Positions 1 through 6,505 of a stretch of 13,360 nucleotides of DNA are shown one piece after another. The position numbers were made by a program, and so were the translations under genes. The stretch comes from Acidobacteriota bacterium (lineage in GTDB: Bacteria > Acidobacteriota > Blastocatellia > Pyrinomonadales > Pyrinomonadaceae), in assembly GCA_013140875.1 (NCBI GenBank), contig JABFSB010000236.1:1-13360 (forward strand), written 5' to 3'. The notes under the pieces were generated by a model. It searched no databases. It saw nothing but the letters and a program-made list of their open reading frames with translations, and was not told the DNA's origin. Each line of letters opens with the position of its first letter. Position 1 is the stretch's first letter.

Positions 1-1566
1 TTTTATATCTCGACGCTGAATGCGGTAAATGGCCCGCTTCGCGGGACGACGGCCGGCGCCCTCGGTCACGGACACCTGAACGCTACCATAATCGCGGGTG
101 CGACTCCGTATGGACCTCTCGATTCTTTATTTTATAATTACGGAATTGGCGTTGCACCGCGGGCCAACATCCTCAGTATTCCACGCAACCGGTTGGGATA
201 TACCGGCACGGACGAGCAGGTTTATAACGATAGCGTCGTGACGCCGGGCCCGAACGGGGCCGGGGCCTTGATCAGCAATAATTCCTGGGGCAATGGTACA
301 AACGGAAACGTTTACACAAGCACGGTCGAAGGCCGGTTCGACGGTTACGTACAAGATGCGTCGCTGGACATAGGGATCGACCCTATATCCCTTATTTTTT
401 CCGCCGGTAATGACGGCGCGAACGGCCTTACCAGACCTAAGGTGGCCAAGAACCTGATCTCGGTCGGAAACTCGGAAAGTTTACGGACGGATTTAGGCGG
501 AACGGACGCCAACAACATCGATGACCTGTCGTCGGATTCGAGCCGCGGGCCGACGGCGGATGGACGTATCAAGCCCGACGTGGTTGCTCCCGGTACGGCG
601 ATCACCGGCGGCCGCTCAGGTACAGATTCTCTCAGGGGAAATATCGGTACGGCTCACCGCTGGAGTTCTGGTACCTCACACTCGGCCGCACACGTTACGG
701 GAATGGCAGCGTTATTTGCAAATTGGTGGTACGTGTCCCAATTCGTCAGACCTAGTCCGGCATTGATCAAAGCCGCCATCATAAATTCGGCGATCGACAT
801 GAACGGAGCAAATTCATCCGCGTCGATACCTAACGGCAGCGAGGGATGGGGCCGTCCGAATCTGAAAAACATGCTTAATACCGGTGTCGGGATGAAGCAT
901 CACAATGACGATCTGGTCGGTCTTTCGGCGCCCGGGCAAGGCTTTTTTATCAATGGAAGCGTGGCGGACGCGAACAAGCCTGTGCGTGTAACGTTAGTTT
1001 GGACCGACCCGCCGGGATTAGCCGACCCCGCGCTGGTAAATAACCTCGATCTTAAGGTCACCGTGGACGGCGTAGTTTATAAAGGCAATGTTTTCTCCAA
1101 CGGATTTTCCGTTCCAGGCGGGACCGCCGATAACCGGAACAACGTCGAGAACGTATTTTTGCCGGCGGGAACTCCGGTCGGCAGAGGGTTGCAGGTGGAG
1201 GTTACCGCGACGGCACTGAATGGTGACGGCATCCTCAACAACGGCGACGCAACCGATCAAGCGTTTTCGGTAGTCATTTACAACTACTCTTCACAGGCCG
1301 CTCCGGCGTTTTACAACGTCTCAGGTCAGGTTCGGTCCGCCAATGGCCGCGGGATCGGAATGGCAAGGGTTAGGTTTACTAATAGTCAGGGCATCACCCG
1401 TGAAGTTTTTAGCAATCCGTTGGGCTACTATTCTTTCACGCAACTTGCGGGAAATCAGAACTACACGGTAAACGTGGTCTCTAAACGGTATACGTTCGCT
1501 CAGAGGGTCGAACCGGTTAACGGGAATATCAGTAACTTAAATATCACGTCTACTGGAACGCCTTAG
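1..1566 (+). CDS. Secreted-type subtilisin-like serine protease (S8), 5' partial
   Basis: The reading frame is open from the first base to a TAG at 1564-1566 (521 codons visible), so the start, any signal peptide or propeptide, and the catalytic Asp lie outside the window. With residue 1 as the first visible codon, the catalytic His is H23 in GHGHLNATIIAG, a divergent form of the usual HGTxVAG. The oxyanion-hole Asn sits in SAGNDG, and the nucleophile is S226 in SSGTSHSAAHVTG. Residues about 300-425 form a beta-sandwich of the kind found after KP-43-like S8 domains (VRVTLVWTDPPG, then NNLDLKVTVDG). Residues about 438-521 look like a carboxypeptidase-regulatory beta domain (VSGQVRSANGRGIGMARV, then LGYYSFTQL). 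This architecture implies an extracellular or cell-surface endopeptidase, although the export signal itself is not visible. TTG at 193 is not a credible start because it falls after the His motif. I see no clear terminator in the 260 bases downstream. Confidence 0.93.
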   Translation, partial: FYISTLNAVNGPLRGTTAGALGHGHLNATIIAGATPYGPLDSLFYNYGIGVAPRANILSIPRNRLGYTGTDEQVYNDSVVTPGPNGAGALISNNSWGNGTNGNVYTSTVEGRFDGYVQDASLDIGIDPISLIFSAGNDGANGLTRPKVAKNLISVGNSESLRTDLGGTDANNIDDLSSDSSRGPTADGRIKPDVVAPGTAITGGRSGTDSLRGNIGTAHRWSSGTSHSAAHVTGMAALFANWWYVSQFVRPSPALIKAAIINSAIDMNGANSSASIPNGSEGWGRPNLKNMLNTGVGMKHHNDDLVGLSAPGQGFFINGSVADANKPVRVTLVWTDPPGLADPALVNNLDLKVTVDGVVYKGNVFSNGFSVPGGTADNRNNVENVFLPAGTPVGRGLQVEVTATALNGDGILNNGDATDQAFSVVIYNYSSQAAPAFYNVSGQVRSANGRGIGMARVRFTNSQGITREVFSNPLGYYSFTQLAGNQNYTVNVVSKRYTFAQRVEPVNGNISNLNITSTGTP

Positions 1567-1699
1567 CGAAATGCGGCAGGTCGGGAGTTTCTTGGAATCC
1601 GCGTTTAACCGGCCGCCGTCAGCTTTCGATGCTGCCGAGCGAAAAATCGCTAAAACACGCCACTTCGATCTCAAACTCATGCTTCAAGCAATGCCCCTA

Positions 1700-1731
1700 T
1701 TGTTTAGTAGCATTTCCTAATCCCTAAACAA
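1700..1731. repeat. Perfect 8-bp inverted repeat, possible operator
   Basis: The arms TTGTTTAG (1700-1707) and CTAAACAA (1724-1731) are exact reverse complements separated by 16 bases, so their centres are 24 bases apart. There is no T-run after it, so it is not a standard terminator. It lies about 100 bases upstream of the small hydrophobic protein gene, in the 266-base gap after the subtilase. The symmetry suits a dimeric DNA-binding regulator, but this is inferred from one copy and chance cannot be excluded. Confidence 0.35.
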
Positions 1732-1784
1732 CATCGAGAATTAGAGGAACTTTGCCGAAAATGAAGCGTGCAAAGAAAAGTATC

Positions 1785-1814
1785 TTGTTGTCATCCTAGT
1801 GAAGCAAGTATAGA
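1785..1814 (+). promoter_or_regulatory. Possible weak promoter for the 1833-2835 gene pair
   Basis: A -10-like TATAGA lies at 1809-1814. Two -35 candidates precede it: TTGTTG at 1785-1790 (18-base spacer) and TTGTCA at 1788-1793 (15-base spacer). Transcription would begin near 1821, leaving only about 12 bases of leader before the ATG at 1833. Some promoter is expected here because the gap is long and the upstream gene is unrelated, but the match is only moderate. Confidence 0.3.
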
Positions 1815-1832
1815 CTTTTACAGGGGATGGCG

Positions 1833-2090
1833 ATGGAAAAGAAGAGTTTGAAACGTAAGGTCCTGCACGCCGGCGGCTGGCAGGTGGCAAAACGCGCGGC
1901 CAAGATGCTGCCGTTTGGCGGAACCGCCGTGGTGCTTTTTCTCGTTGGAAGCGACATCAAGAATAAAGGTATTGTCGGCGGGCTGGCGAACTCCGGCATG
2001 GACGCGATCCCATTCGTCGGGCTTGCAAAGAATGCGATCGAGCTTTTCCGCGGCGATTTTATTGCCGACAAAGAGCCGACTAAAAGGTAG
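1833..2090 (+). CDS. Small hydrophobic protein of unknown function
   Basis: This is an 85-residue protein I do not recognise. The N-terminus is strongly basic (MEKKSLKRKVLHAGGW, then QVAKRAAK). It is followed by a hydrophobic, glycine-rich segment at residues about 26-39 (MLPFGGTAVVLFLV) and a second amphipathic stretch at about 46-72 (GIVGGLANSGMDAIPFVGLA, then KNAIELF). It probably associates with the inner membrane with its basic end in the cytoplasm. An in-frame ATG at 1827 also exists, but the G-rich AGGGG at 1822-1826 abuts that one and sits six bases before 1833, so I chose 1833. The next gene begins seven bases after the stop, which suggests co-transcription. The MDAIPFVGLAKNAIELF stretch resembles the D-x-I-P-x-V-G-x-A-K pattern of pre-toxin linker regions in polymorphic toxins; the likeness is slight and no toxin domain is attached. 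Confidence 0.75.
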   Translation: MEKKSLKRKVLHAGGWQVAKRAAKMLPFGGTAVVLFLVGSDIKNKGIVGGLANSGMDAIPFVGLAKNAIELFRGDFIADKEPTKR

Positions 2091-2097
2091 TTTGATC

Positions 2098-2835
2098 ATG
2101 AAAAGCAATAATCAGGTCCGAAGTTTGAGATGGCTGACCGCGTTCGCGGCGGCGTCGTTTTGCTTAATTCTCACAGTTCCCGATGCCAGCGGACAGGGAA
2201 CACGACGCAAGCGAAAGCCTACTAAGACCGTTTCTACTTTGCCGGTGATGACTACTTCATCGACCGGTGATGCGCAGATTGTTAGCCGTGCAGCGGACTT
2301 TCCCGACGATTCGCTCCAAACTGTCACGCCTGAGCAAAGACGACCCGAATCGCCCGCGTTCGATCCGACCGAGACGTCAAAAGCGCTCGACGATATCAGG
2401 AATCGGATCTCGGCCATGGAGTCTCTGAAGAAGAGCGATCCGGACGAGAAGCAGAAACGGCTTTTGCTCAATCTCGATATTCTGAATCGTGCCGAGCAGC
2501 GTTCCGAATCTCTTCGCAAACAGCTTTTTGAACTGATGGAAAAAGAAACCGCGATCAGGTCGAAGCTGGACATGATCGAGGTAAATTTGCGTCCCGAGGC
2601 GATCGACCGTGAAGTCGCATTTGCCGGAACGCTCCGCCCGGAAGACCTTCGGGCAATGAAGAAAAAACAGCTTGAGGTCGAGCGGAACGGCCTTCAAAAT
2701 ATTCTGACGGAAATCCAGAAGACCAAAACCGTTCTCGACCAAAATCTTCAGCGGTCGGAACAGATGGTCGAAAAGCTTCGCGTAAAACTTGATAAAGAGG
2801 TCGATGACGCCCTCACGGACGAAAAGCCGCTCTAA
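2098..2835 (+). CDS. Secreted coiled-coil protein of unknown function
   Basis: This is a 245-residue protein with an N-terminal signal peptide: a basic start, a hydrophobic core LTAFAAASFCLILTV, and likely cleavage after ASG at residue 32, leaving a mature N-terminus of Gln-Gly. A basic and Ser/Thr/Pro-rich linker follows (about 35-90). From about residue 91 to 240 it is almost entirely predicted helix with charged heptads (LDDIRNRISAMESLKK, LLNLDILNRAEQ, LRKQLFELMEKE, LEVERNGLQNILTEIQKTK), which indicates a coiled coil. No catalytic motif is visible. The start is set by AAGG at 2084-2087, ten bases before ATG 2098; a longer open frame from 1915 would overlap the preceding gene and bury the signal peptide. 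It is the second gene of a pair with the small protein upstream and is followed at once by a strong terminator. A periplasmic structural or scaffold role is plausible but unproven. Confidence 0.85.
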   Translation: MKSNNQVRSLRWLTAFAAASFCLILTVPDASGQGTRRKRKPTKTVSTLPVMTTSSTGDAQIVSRAADFPDDSLQTVTPEQRRPESPAFDPTETSKALDDIRNRISAMESLKKSDPDEKQKRLLLNLDILNRAEQRSESLRKQLFELMEKETAIRSKLDMIEVNLRPEAIDREVAFAGTLRPEDLRAMKKKQLEVERNGLQNILTEIQKTKTVLDQNLQRSEQMVEKLRVKLDKEVDDALTDEKPL

Positions 2836-2859
2836 GAAAATAATTTCTTCACGTTGCCG

Positions 2860-2889
2860 GACCGGTCGCCTTGGCGGCCGGTCTTTTTT
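2860..2889 (+). terminator. Rho-independent terminator of the 1833-2835 pair
   Basis: GACCGGTCGC at 2860-2869 pairs with GCGGCCGGTC at 2874-2883, with one T-G wobble, around a CTTG tetraloop. The stem is GC-rich and is followed directly by six T (2884-2889). It lies 25 bases after the stop codon of the coiled-coil gene. Confidence 0.9.
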
Positions 2890-3047
2890 ATCTCGACTTT
2901 TCGGTGGACAGGATGCGGATTTTCCTCCGGCCGCGATAAACTCCGATCATTTATTCAAAATCCTTGCAAGGCGAAGCAACGTAAACCGTTCCAAGATTGT
3001 CATATAGGCGACACCGAGCGCCAATAACACAATTTGGGGAGATAAAC

Positions 3048-5282
3048 ATGAAACTCAAGGTTGTCATTGCATTCGCGGCTTTTGCTGCGATTGGAGCGTT
3101 TTTAAACGCTGTACCGATTAAAGCACAGGGCGTTATCGTGCCGATAATCTGCGACATTCGCCCGTGTCGGCCGCGGCCTGTTCCACGGCCTATACCTCTT
3201 CCCAATGCGTTGCCGGTTAAATCAATTCAACTCGACACCAAAATAAGCGGCCAGGTTGCGACAACCCATGTCGAGCAGGTTTTTCGCAACGACACGCCGT
3301 ACACGCTTGAGGGCACATATTTTTTCCCGATTCCCGAAACGGCGTCGATCGTCGAATTCGCGATCTGGGAGAACGGTAAGAAACTGGTCGGCGAAGTTCG
3401 TTCGCGTGAAGAGGCGCGTAGAATCTACGACGAAATCGTGCGACGGCAGCGCGATCCGGGCTTGCTGGAATATGCGGGTAAAGATCTTTTTCAGGCGTCG
3501 ATATTTCCAATTCCGCCAAATTCGGACAAGAAGCTTGAGCTGACTTACACGCAGGTATTAAAGGCCGAGTCGGGCACGGTCGGATACAGATATCCGCTCG
3601 GCACGGGACGCAATTTGTGGGGCCGAGGTCCGCAGAACTCCGAAATTGCTCGCCCGTCCGTTCCGCAGAAATTCGGCACGGTTTCGGGCAAGGTCACCAT
3701 CGAGGGAAAACAGGCGTTGCGGAATATCTACTCTCCGTCGCACAGCATCGAGGTCAAGAACACCTCCGAACGCGCCGCGTCCGTTTCCTTTGAGACGAAA
3801 GATAACGATAACGATTTCCAGCTTTTTTACGGCCTGTCCAACGAAGATTTTGGAATGTCGTTGGTTACTTACCGCGAGCCCGGCAAGGACGGTTACTTTA
3901 TGCTGATGCTCTCTCCGAAAGATGATGTATCCGAACGCGAATTGGTCAACAAAGACATCGTTTTCGTTTTGGATACGAGCGGTTCGATGGCGGATGAAGG
4001 CAAGATGGAAAAAGCAAGATCTGCCCTGCTGTTTGGTATTAAGGGACTTCGTGAAGGGGACCGTTTTAACGTAATCAATTTTGCGGGCGAAGAGCATTTG
4101 ATGGAGACCAAGTTGATTGCGGCGAACGCGTCGGGATTAAAACGCGGCGAGGAATTTGTCCAGCGGTTGAAGCCGACCGGCGGCACCAATATCAACGATG
4201 CCGTGCGTGCCGGAATGCGTCAATTCGATTCTTCCGACCGTCCGAAGCTTATGGTCTTTATGACGGACGGGCTGCCCACGGTTGGAGAGACGAATGTCGA
4301 AAAGATCATCAAGAACGCCGCGGACGTTAAAGTAAACGGACTCCGTCTTTTTACATTCGGTGTAGGTTATGACGTAAACACGAGGCTTCTGGACAAGCTC
4401 GCGGCGGAAAACTCGGGCGTGGCGGACTATATCGAGCCGAAAGAGAATTTGGAAGTAAAGGTTTCGAATTTTTTTACAAAAGTGAATTCGCCGGTGCTAA
4501 CCGACCTGGAACTCGACCTCGGCGGACTGCAAACGGACCTGATGTATCCGCGGCAGTTCGGCGATATATTTAAGGGAACACAGCTGACGATCATCGGCCG
4601 GTACACCAACGGCGGTGATGTGGACAATTTAACTCTTCGGCTGCAGGGCAAGACCGGGCGCGAAACACGCACTTTTAATTTCGGCAACCTTGATTTTCCT
4701 TTGCGTGCGGAGACCAACGATTTTCTGCCGCGGCTGTGGGCGACACGACGCGTGGGCTGGCTGGTCGAGCAGATCAGGAGCAATGGCGAAAATAAGGAGC
4801 TACGTGATGAGATCGTCGAATTAGGAACGCGCTACGGCATAGTTACGCCGTACACTTCTTATCTTGCGACGGATGGCAGCGAACGCGAATTTGCCGATAA
4901 TCTATTGCGTCGGCGTGATTCGAATGCTCCGCCGGCCAAGGCCGCACCCGGAACCTTCTCGGTAGACGGAGCAAGCGGTGTTGCGATGAGCAAAAAGGCC
5001 AATGAGCAGAAGAACAAAATAATTCTTGTAGACAAAGACGACCGGGCACAGCAGGCCGGGTTGGTAAAGAAGATCGGGATAAAAACATTCTATCTTTCAA
5101 ACGGAGTATGGATCGATTCCGAGTTCGACGAAACCGCCAGGATTCCTGAAGTTCGGCTGACATTCGGGACCGATGCTTATTTCGATCTTGCGATGAAGGA
5201 AACCGACCTTGCCAGGTATCTATCCGTGGGTGAGCAAGTGGTTCTGGTTTGGAAGGGAAAGGTTTACCGCGTCTCGCAATAA
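3048..5282 (+). CDS. Secreted VIT and von Willebrand factor A domain protein
   Basis: This is a 744-residue protein. The signal peptide covers residues 1-26 (VVIAFAAFAAIGAFLNAV, cleavage after IKA), leaving a mature N-terminus of Gln-Gly. A short Cys/Pro/Arg segment follows (CDIRPCRPRPVPRPIPLP, 35-52). Residues about 55-175 are a VIT domain (VEQVFRNDTPYTLEGTYFFP, EEARRIYDEI, KDLFQASIFPIPP). Residues about 302-480 are a von Willebrand A domain with a complete metal-ion site: DTSGS at 309-313, Thr380 in GGTNINDA and Asp407 in MTDG. The C-terminal part has the ELGTRYGIVTPYTSYL motif and the terminal beta region typical of inter-alpha-trypsin-like bacterial proteins. The family is thought to mediate protein-protein or matrix interactions outside the cytoplasm. 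No C-terminal sortase or PEP-CTERM anchor is visible. ATG 3048 is chosen because GGGGAGA (3036-3042) precedes it at good spacing and a signal peptide follows. The 212-base gap upstream holds the previous terminator and no convincing promoter. Confidence 0.93.
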   Translation: MKLKVVIAFAAFAAIGAFLNAVPIKAQGVIVPIICDIRPCRPRPVPRPIPLPNALPVKSIQLDTKISGQVATTHVEQVFRNDTPYTLEGTYFFPIPETASIVEFAIWENGKKLVGEVRSREEARRIYDEIVRRQRDPGLLEYAGKDLFQASIFPIPPNSDKKLELTYTQVLKAESGTVGYRYPLGTGRNLWGRGPQNSEIARPSVPQKFGTVSGKVTIEGKQALRNIYSPSHSIEVKNTSERAASVSFETKDNDNDFQLFYGLSNEDFGMSLVTYREPGKDGYFMLMLSPKDDVSERELVNKDIVFVLDTSGSMADEGKMEKARSALLFGIKGLREGDRFNVINFAGEEHLMETKLIAANASGLKRGEEFVQRLKPTGGTNINDAVRAGMRQFDSSDRPKLMVFMTDGLPTVGETNVEKIIKNAADVKVNGLRLFTFGVGYDVNTRLLDKLAAENSGVADYIEPKENLEVKVSNFFTKVNSPVLTDLELDLGGLQTDLMYPRQFGDIFKGTQLTIIGRYTNGGDVDNLTLRLQGKTGRETRTFNFGNLDFPLRAETNDFLPRLWATRRVGWLVEQIRSNGENKELRDEIVELGTRYGIVTPYTSYLATDGSEREFADNLLRRRDSNAPPAKAAPGTFSVDGASGVAMSKKANEQKNKIILVDKDDRAQQAGLVKKIGIKTFYLSNGVWIDSEFDETARIPEVRLTFGTDAYFDLAMKETDLARYLSVGEQVVLVWKGKVYRVSQ

Positions 5283-5321
5283 GACGAGCTGCAAAAAAAC
5301 GCGGGCTTTACGTCCTGAAAG

Positions 5322-5377
5322 GTGAATTGTGTCGAAGGAAAAGTTATTCTATTCGGCACAATCACTTTTTTTATTTT
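5322..5377 (+). terminator. Terminator-like hairpin directly before the Ycf48-like gene
   Basis: GTGA (5322-5325) plus TTGTGTCGAA (5327-5336) pairs with TTCGGCACAA (5352-5361) plus TCAC (5362-5365). The stem has 14 pairs, one T-G wobble and a single bulged A at 5326, around a 15-base loop. Seven T (5366-5372), an A and four more T follow. It lies 40 bases after the VIT gene, so it probably ends that transcript. It is odd because the AGGAGGG ribosome site of the next gene begins only two bases after the last T, so it may also act as an attenuator. Confidence 0.75.
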
Positions 5378-5378
5378 C

Positions 5379-5385
5379 AGGAGGG
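5379..5385 (+). promoter_or_regulatory. Strong ribosome-binding site selecting a TTG start
   Basis: AGGAGGG is a near-perfect Shine-Dalgarno sequence and ends seven bases before TTG at 5393. No ATG or GTG in frame lies at usable spacing, and the residues after this TTG form a standard signal peptide, so this site decides the start of the propeller gene. Confidence 0.85.
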
Positions 5386-5392
5386 TCGCGCG

Positions 5393-6364
5393 TTGCTTCA
5401 GTTTAGGATCGTAGTTGGGTTTGCCGCAATTATTTTAGTCTCGTGTATTCCCGCTTTCGGCCAGGGATGGAAGCTCCATTCGACCGAGATAGAAGGCGAT
5501 CTCGTCACTATCTATTTCACCTCGGCTACGAAAGGCTTCGTCGCCGGTGACAACGGATATCTTGCTTCGACCGGCGACGGCGGAAAAACGTGGCAAAAAT
5601 ACCCTCTGAATACGACCGAGAATATCAACGAGATCTATTTTCGAAACGACAATAACGGATATCTCGTCGCGGGCCGAAAACTTTTTATTACGAGCGACGG
5701 CGGAAGCTCATGGCGTGAAACCGTAATTTTCAGAGCAGCCAACTTTAAGGACGGCATACCGGAGTTTTTAAGCATTCGGTTCGCGGACAAAAAGCTGGGG
5801 CTTGCCATTGGCTCGGTCCTAAACCGGAAAGGCGACGCCGTGCTCGACTCGCTCGTTATGAGGACGGACGACGGCGGCGAGACTTGGCGGCGAATCATCG
5901 TTCCTTCTAGAACGGAGCTATTTCATCTCGATTTCAACGGTAGTTCGCACGGGTGGATCGTGGGCGACAAGGGACTGGTCCTGCATACGACAAACGGTGG
6001 AATCTCGTGGGAAACGCAGAAGTCGGGGGTTGTCCGCGCACTCTTCAATGTAGATTTCCGCGACGATGATTTCGGCTTTGCGGTCGGCGGCGGCGGAACC
6101 ATTCTGCGGACCGAAGACGGCGGCCGCAACTGGGAAAAGATCAATACCCAGTTTCCCGAAACCTTCAAACGCGTCGATTTTGCCGACGACAAAAACGGAT
6201 GGATCGTCGGACACAAAGGAGCGATCCTTCGCTCATCCGACCGCGGCCGTACATGGATAAAGCAGCAAAGCACAACGTCTCAGGACCTTTACGGCCTCTA
6301 CATGGTCAAAAAATACGGCTGGGCCGTAGGTGCAGGCGGCACGATCATCGAACACCAAAAATAA
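5393..6364 (+). CDS. Secreted Ycf48/BNR-like beta-propeller protein
   Basis: This is a 323-residue protein starting at TTG. The signal peptide is MLQFRIVVGFAAIILVSC followed by IPAFG, with cleavage after residue 23 and a mature N-terminus of Gln-Gly. The rest is built of repeats carrying Asp-box signatures: STGDGGKTW (59-67), TSDGGSSW (100-107), TDDGGETW (158-165), TTNGGISW (199-206), TEDGGRNW (240-247) and SSDRGRTW (281-288). Each is preceded by a GxxVG-type strand, and a last half-repeat ends YGWAVGAGGTIIEHQK. Six boxes plus a closing strand fit a seven-bladed propeller like photosystem II assembly factor Ycf48/Hcf136. Nothing here suggests photosynthesis; in heterotrophs such proteins are generic exported propellers of unknown ligand. 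The spacing between boxes 2 and 3 is longer, with an insertion around LNRKGDAVLDS. The open frame extends upstream to 5249 inside the VIT gene, but the ribosome site and signal peptide place the start at 5393. Confidence 0.9.
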   Translation: MLQFRIVVGFAAIILVSCIPAFGQGWKLHSTEIEGDLVTIYFTSATKGFVAGDNGYLASTGDGGKTWQKYPLNTTENINEIYFRNDNNGYLVAGRKLFITSDGGSSWRETVIFRAANFKDGIPEFLSIRFADKKLGLAIGSVLNRKGDAVLDSLVMRTDDGGETWRRIIVPSRTELFHLDFNGSSHGWIVGDKGLVLHTTNGGISWETQKSGVVRALFNVDFRDDDFGFAVGGGGTILRTEDGGRNWEKINTQFPETFKRVDFADDKNGWIVGHKGAILRSSDRGRTWIKQQSTTSQDLYGLYMVKKYGWAVGAGGTIIEHQK

Positions 6365-6368
6365 AAAT

Positions 6369-6386
6369 TTCGGTTATCTGACCGAA
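6369..6386 (+). terminator. Weak hairpin after the propeller gene
   Basis: TTCGGT (6369-6374) and ACCGAA (6381-6386) form a six-pair stem around a six-base loop, five bases after the stop. The T-run behind it is poor (TTACCTTT), so it would be an inefficient terminator at best. Confidence 0.35.
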
Positions 6387-6401
6387 TTACCTTTCAGTCC
6401 A

Positions 6402-6430
6402 TTAACACTTTTGTAAAGTTGTGGTATCTT
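6402..6430 (+). promoter_or_regulatory. Sigma70-like promoter of the Oar-like receptor gene
   Basis: The -35 box TTAACA (6402-6407) matches TTGACA at five of six positions. The -10 box TATCTT (6425-6430) matches TATAAT at four of six, with the optimal 17-base spacer. Transcription would start near 6437, giving an AT-rich leader of about 70 bases that ends in GGAGGAG (6494-6500) five bases before the ATG at 6506. Confidence 0.65.
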
Positions 6431-6505
6431 ACATCATTATTTTTTCTCAATAATTCCGTTTTCATCAGGGATAGTTATTACAATTTAGCCTTTGGAGGAG
6501 TAGAA

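Noticed and set aside
1833..2090. Polymorphic toxin or immunity protein
   Set aside because: Only a weak resemblance to a pre-toxin linker is present, with no repeat, toxin domain or secretion domain attached; function left unknown.
2112..2573. Minus-strand open frame of about 150 codons opposite the coiled-coil gene
   Set aside because: The plus strand has a ribosome site, signal peptide and heptad pattern. The serine/phenylalanine-rich antisense product is typical of a shadow frame.
3558..4097. Long minus-strand open frame opposite the VIT/VWA gene
   Set aside because: It is a shadow of the plus-strand gene, which has a signal peptide, VIT and VWA motifs and a ribosome site. The antisense product has no recognisable features.
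5393..6364. Photosynthesis-related role for the Ycf48-like propeller
   Set aside because: Asp-box propellers of this type are common in exported proteins of non-phototrophs, and no photosystem gene is nearby.
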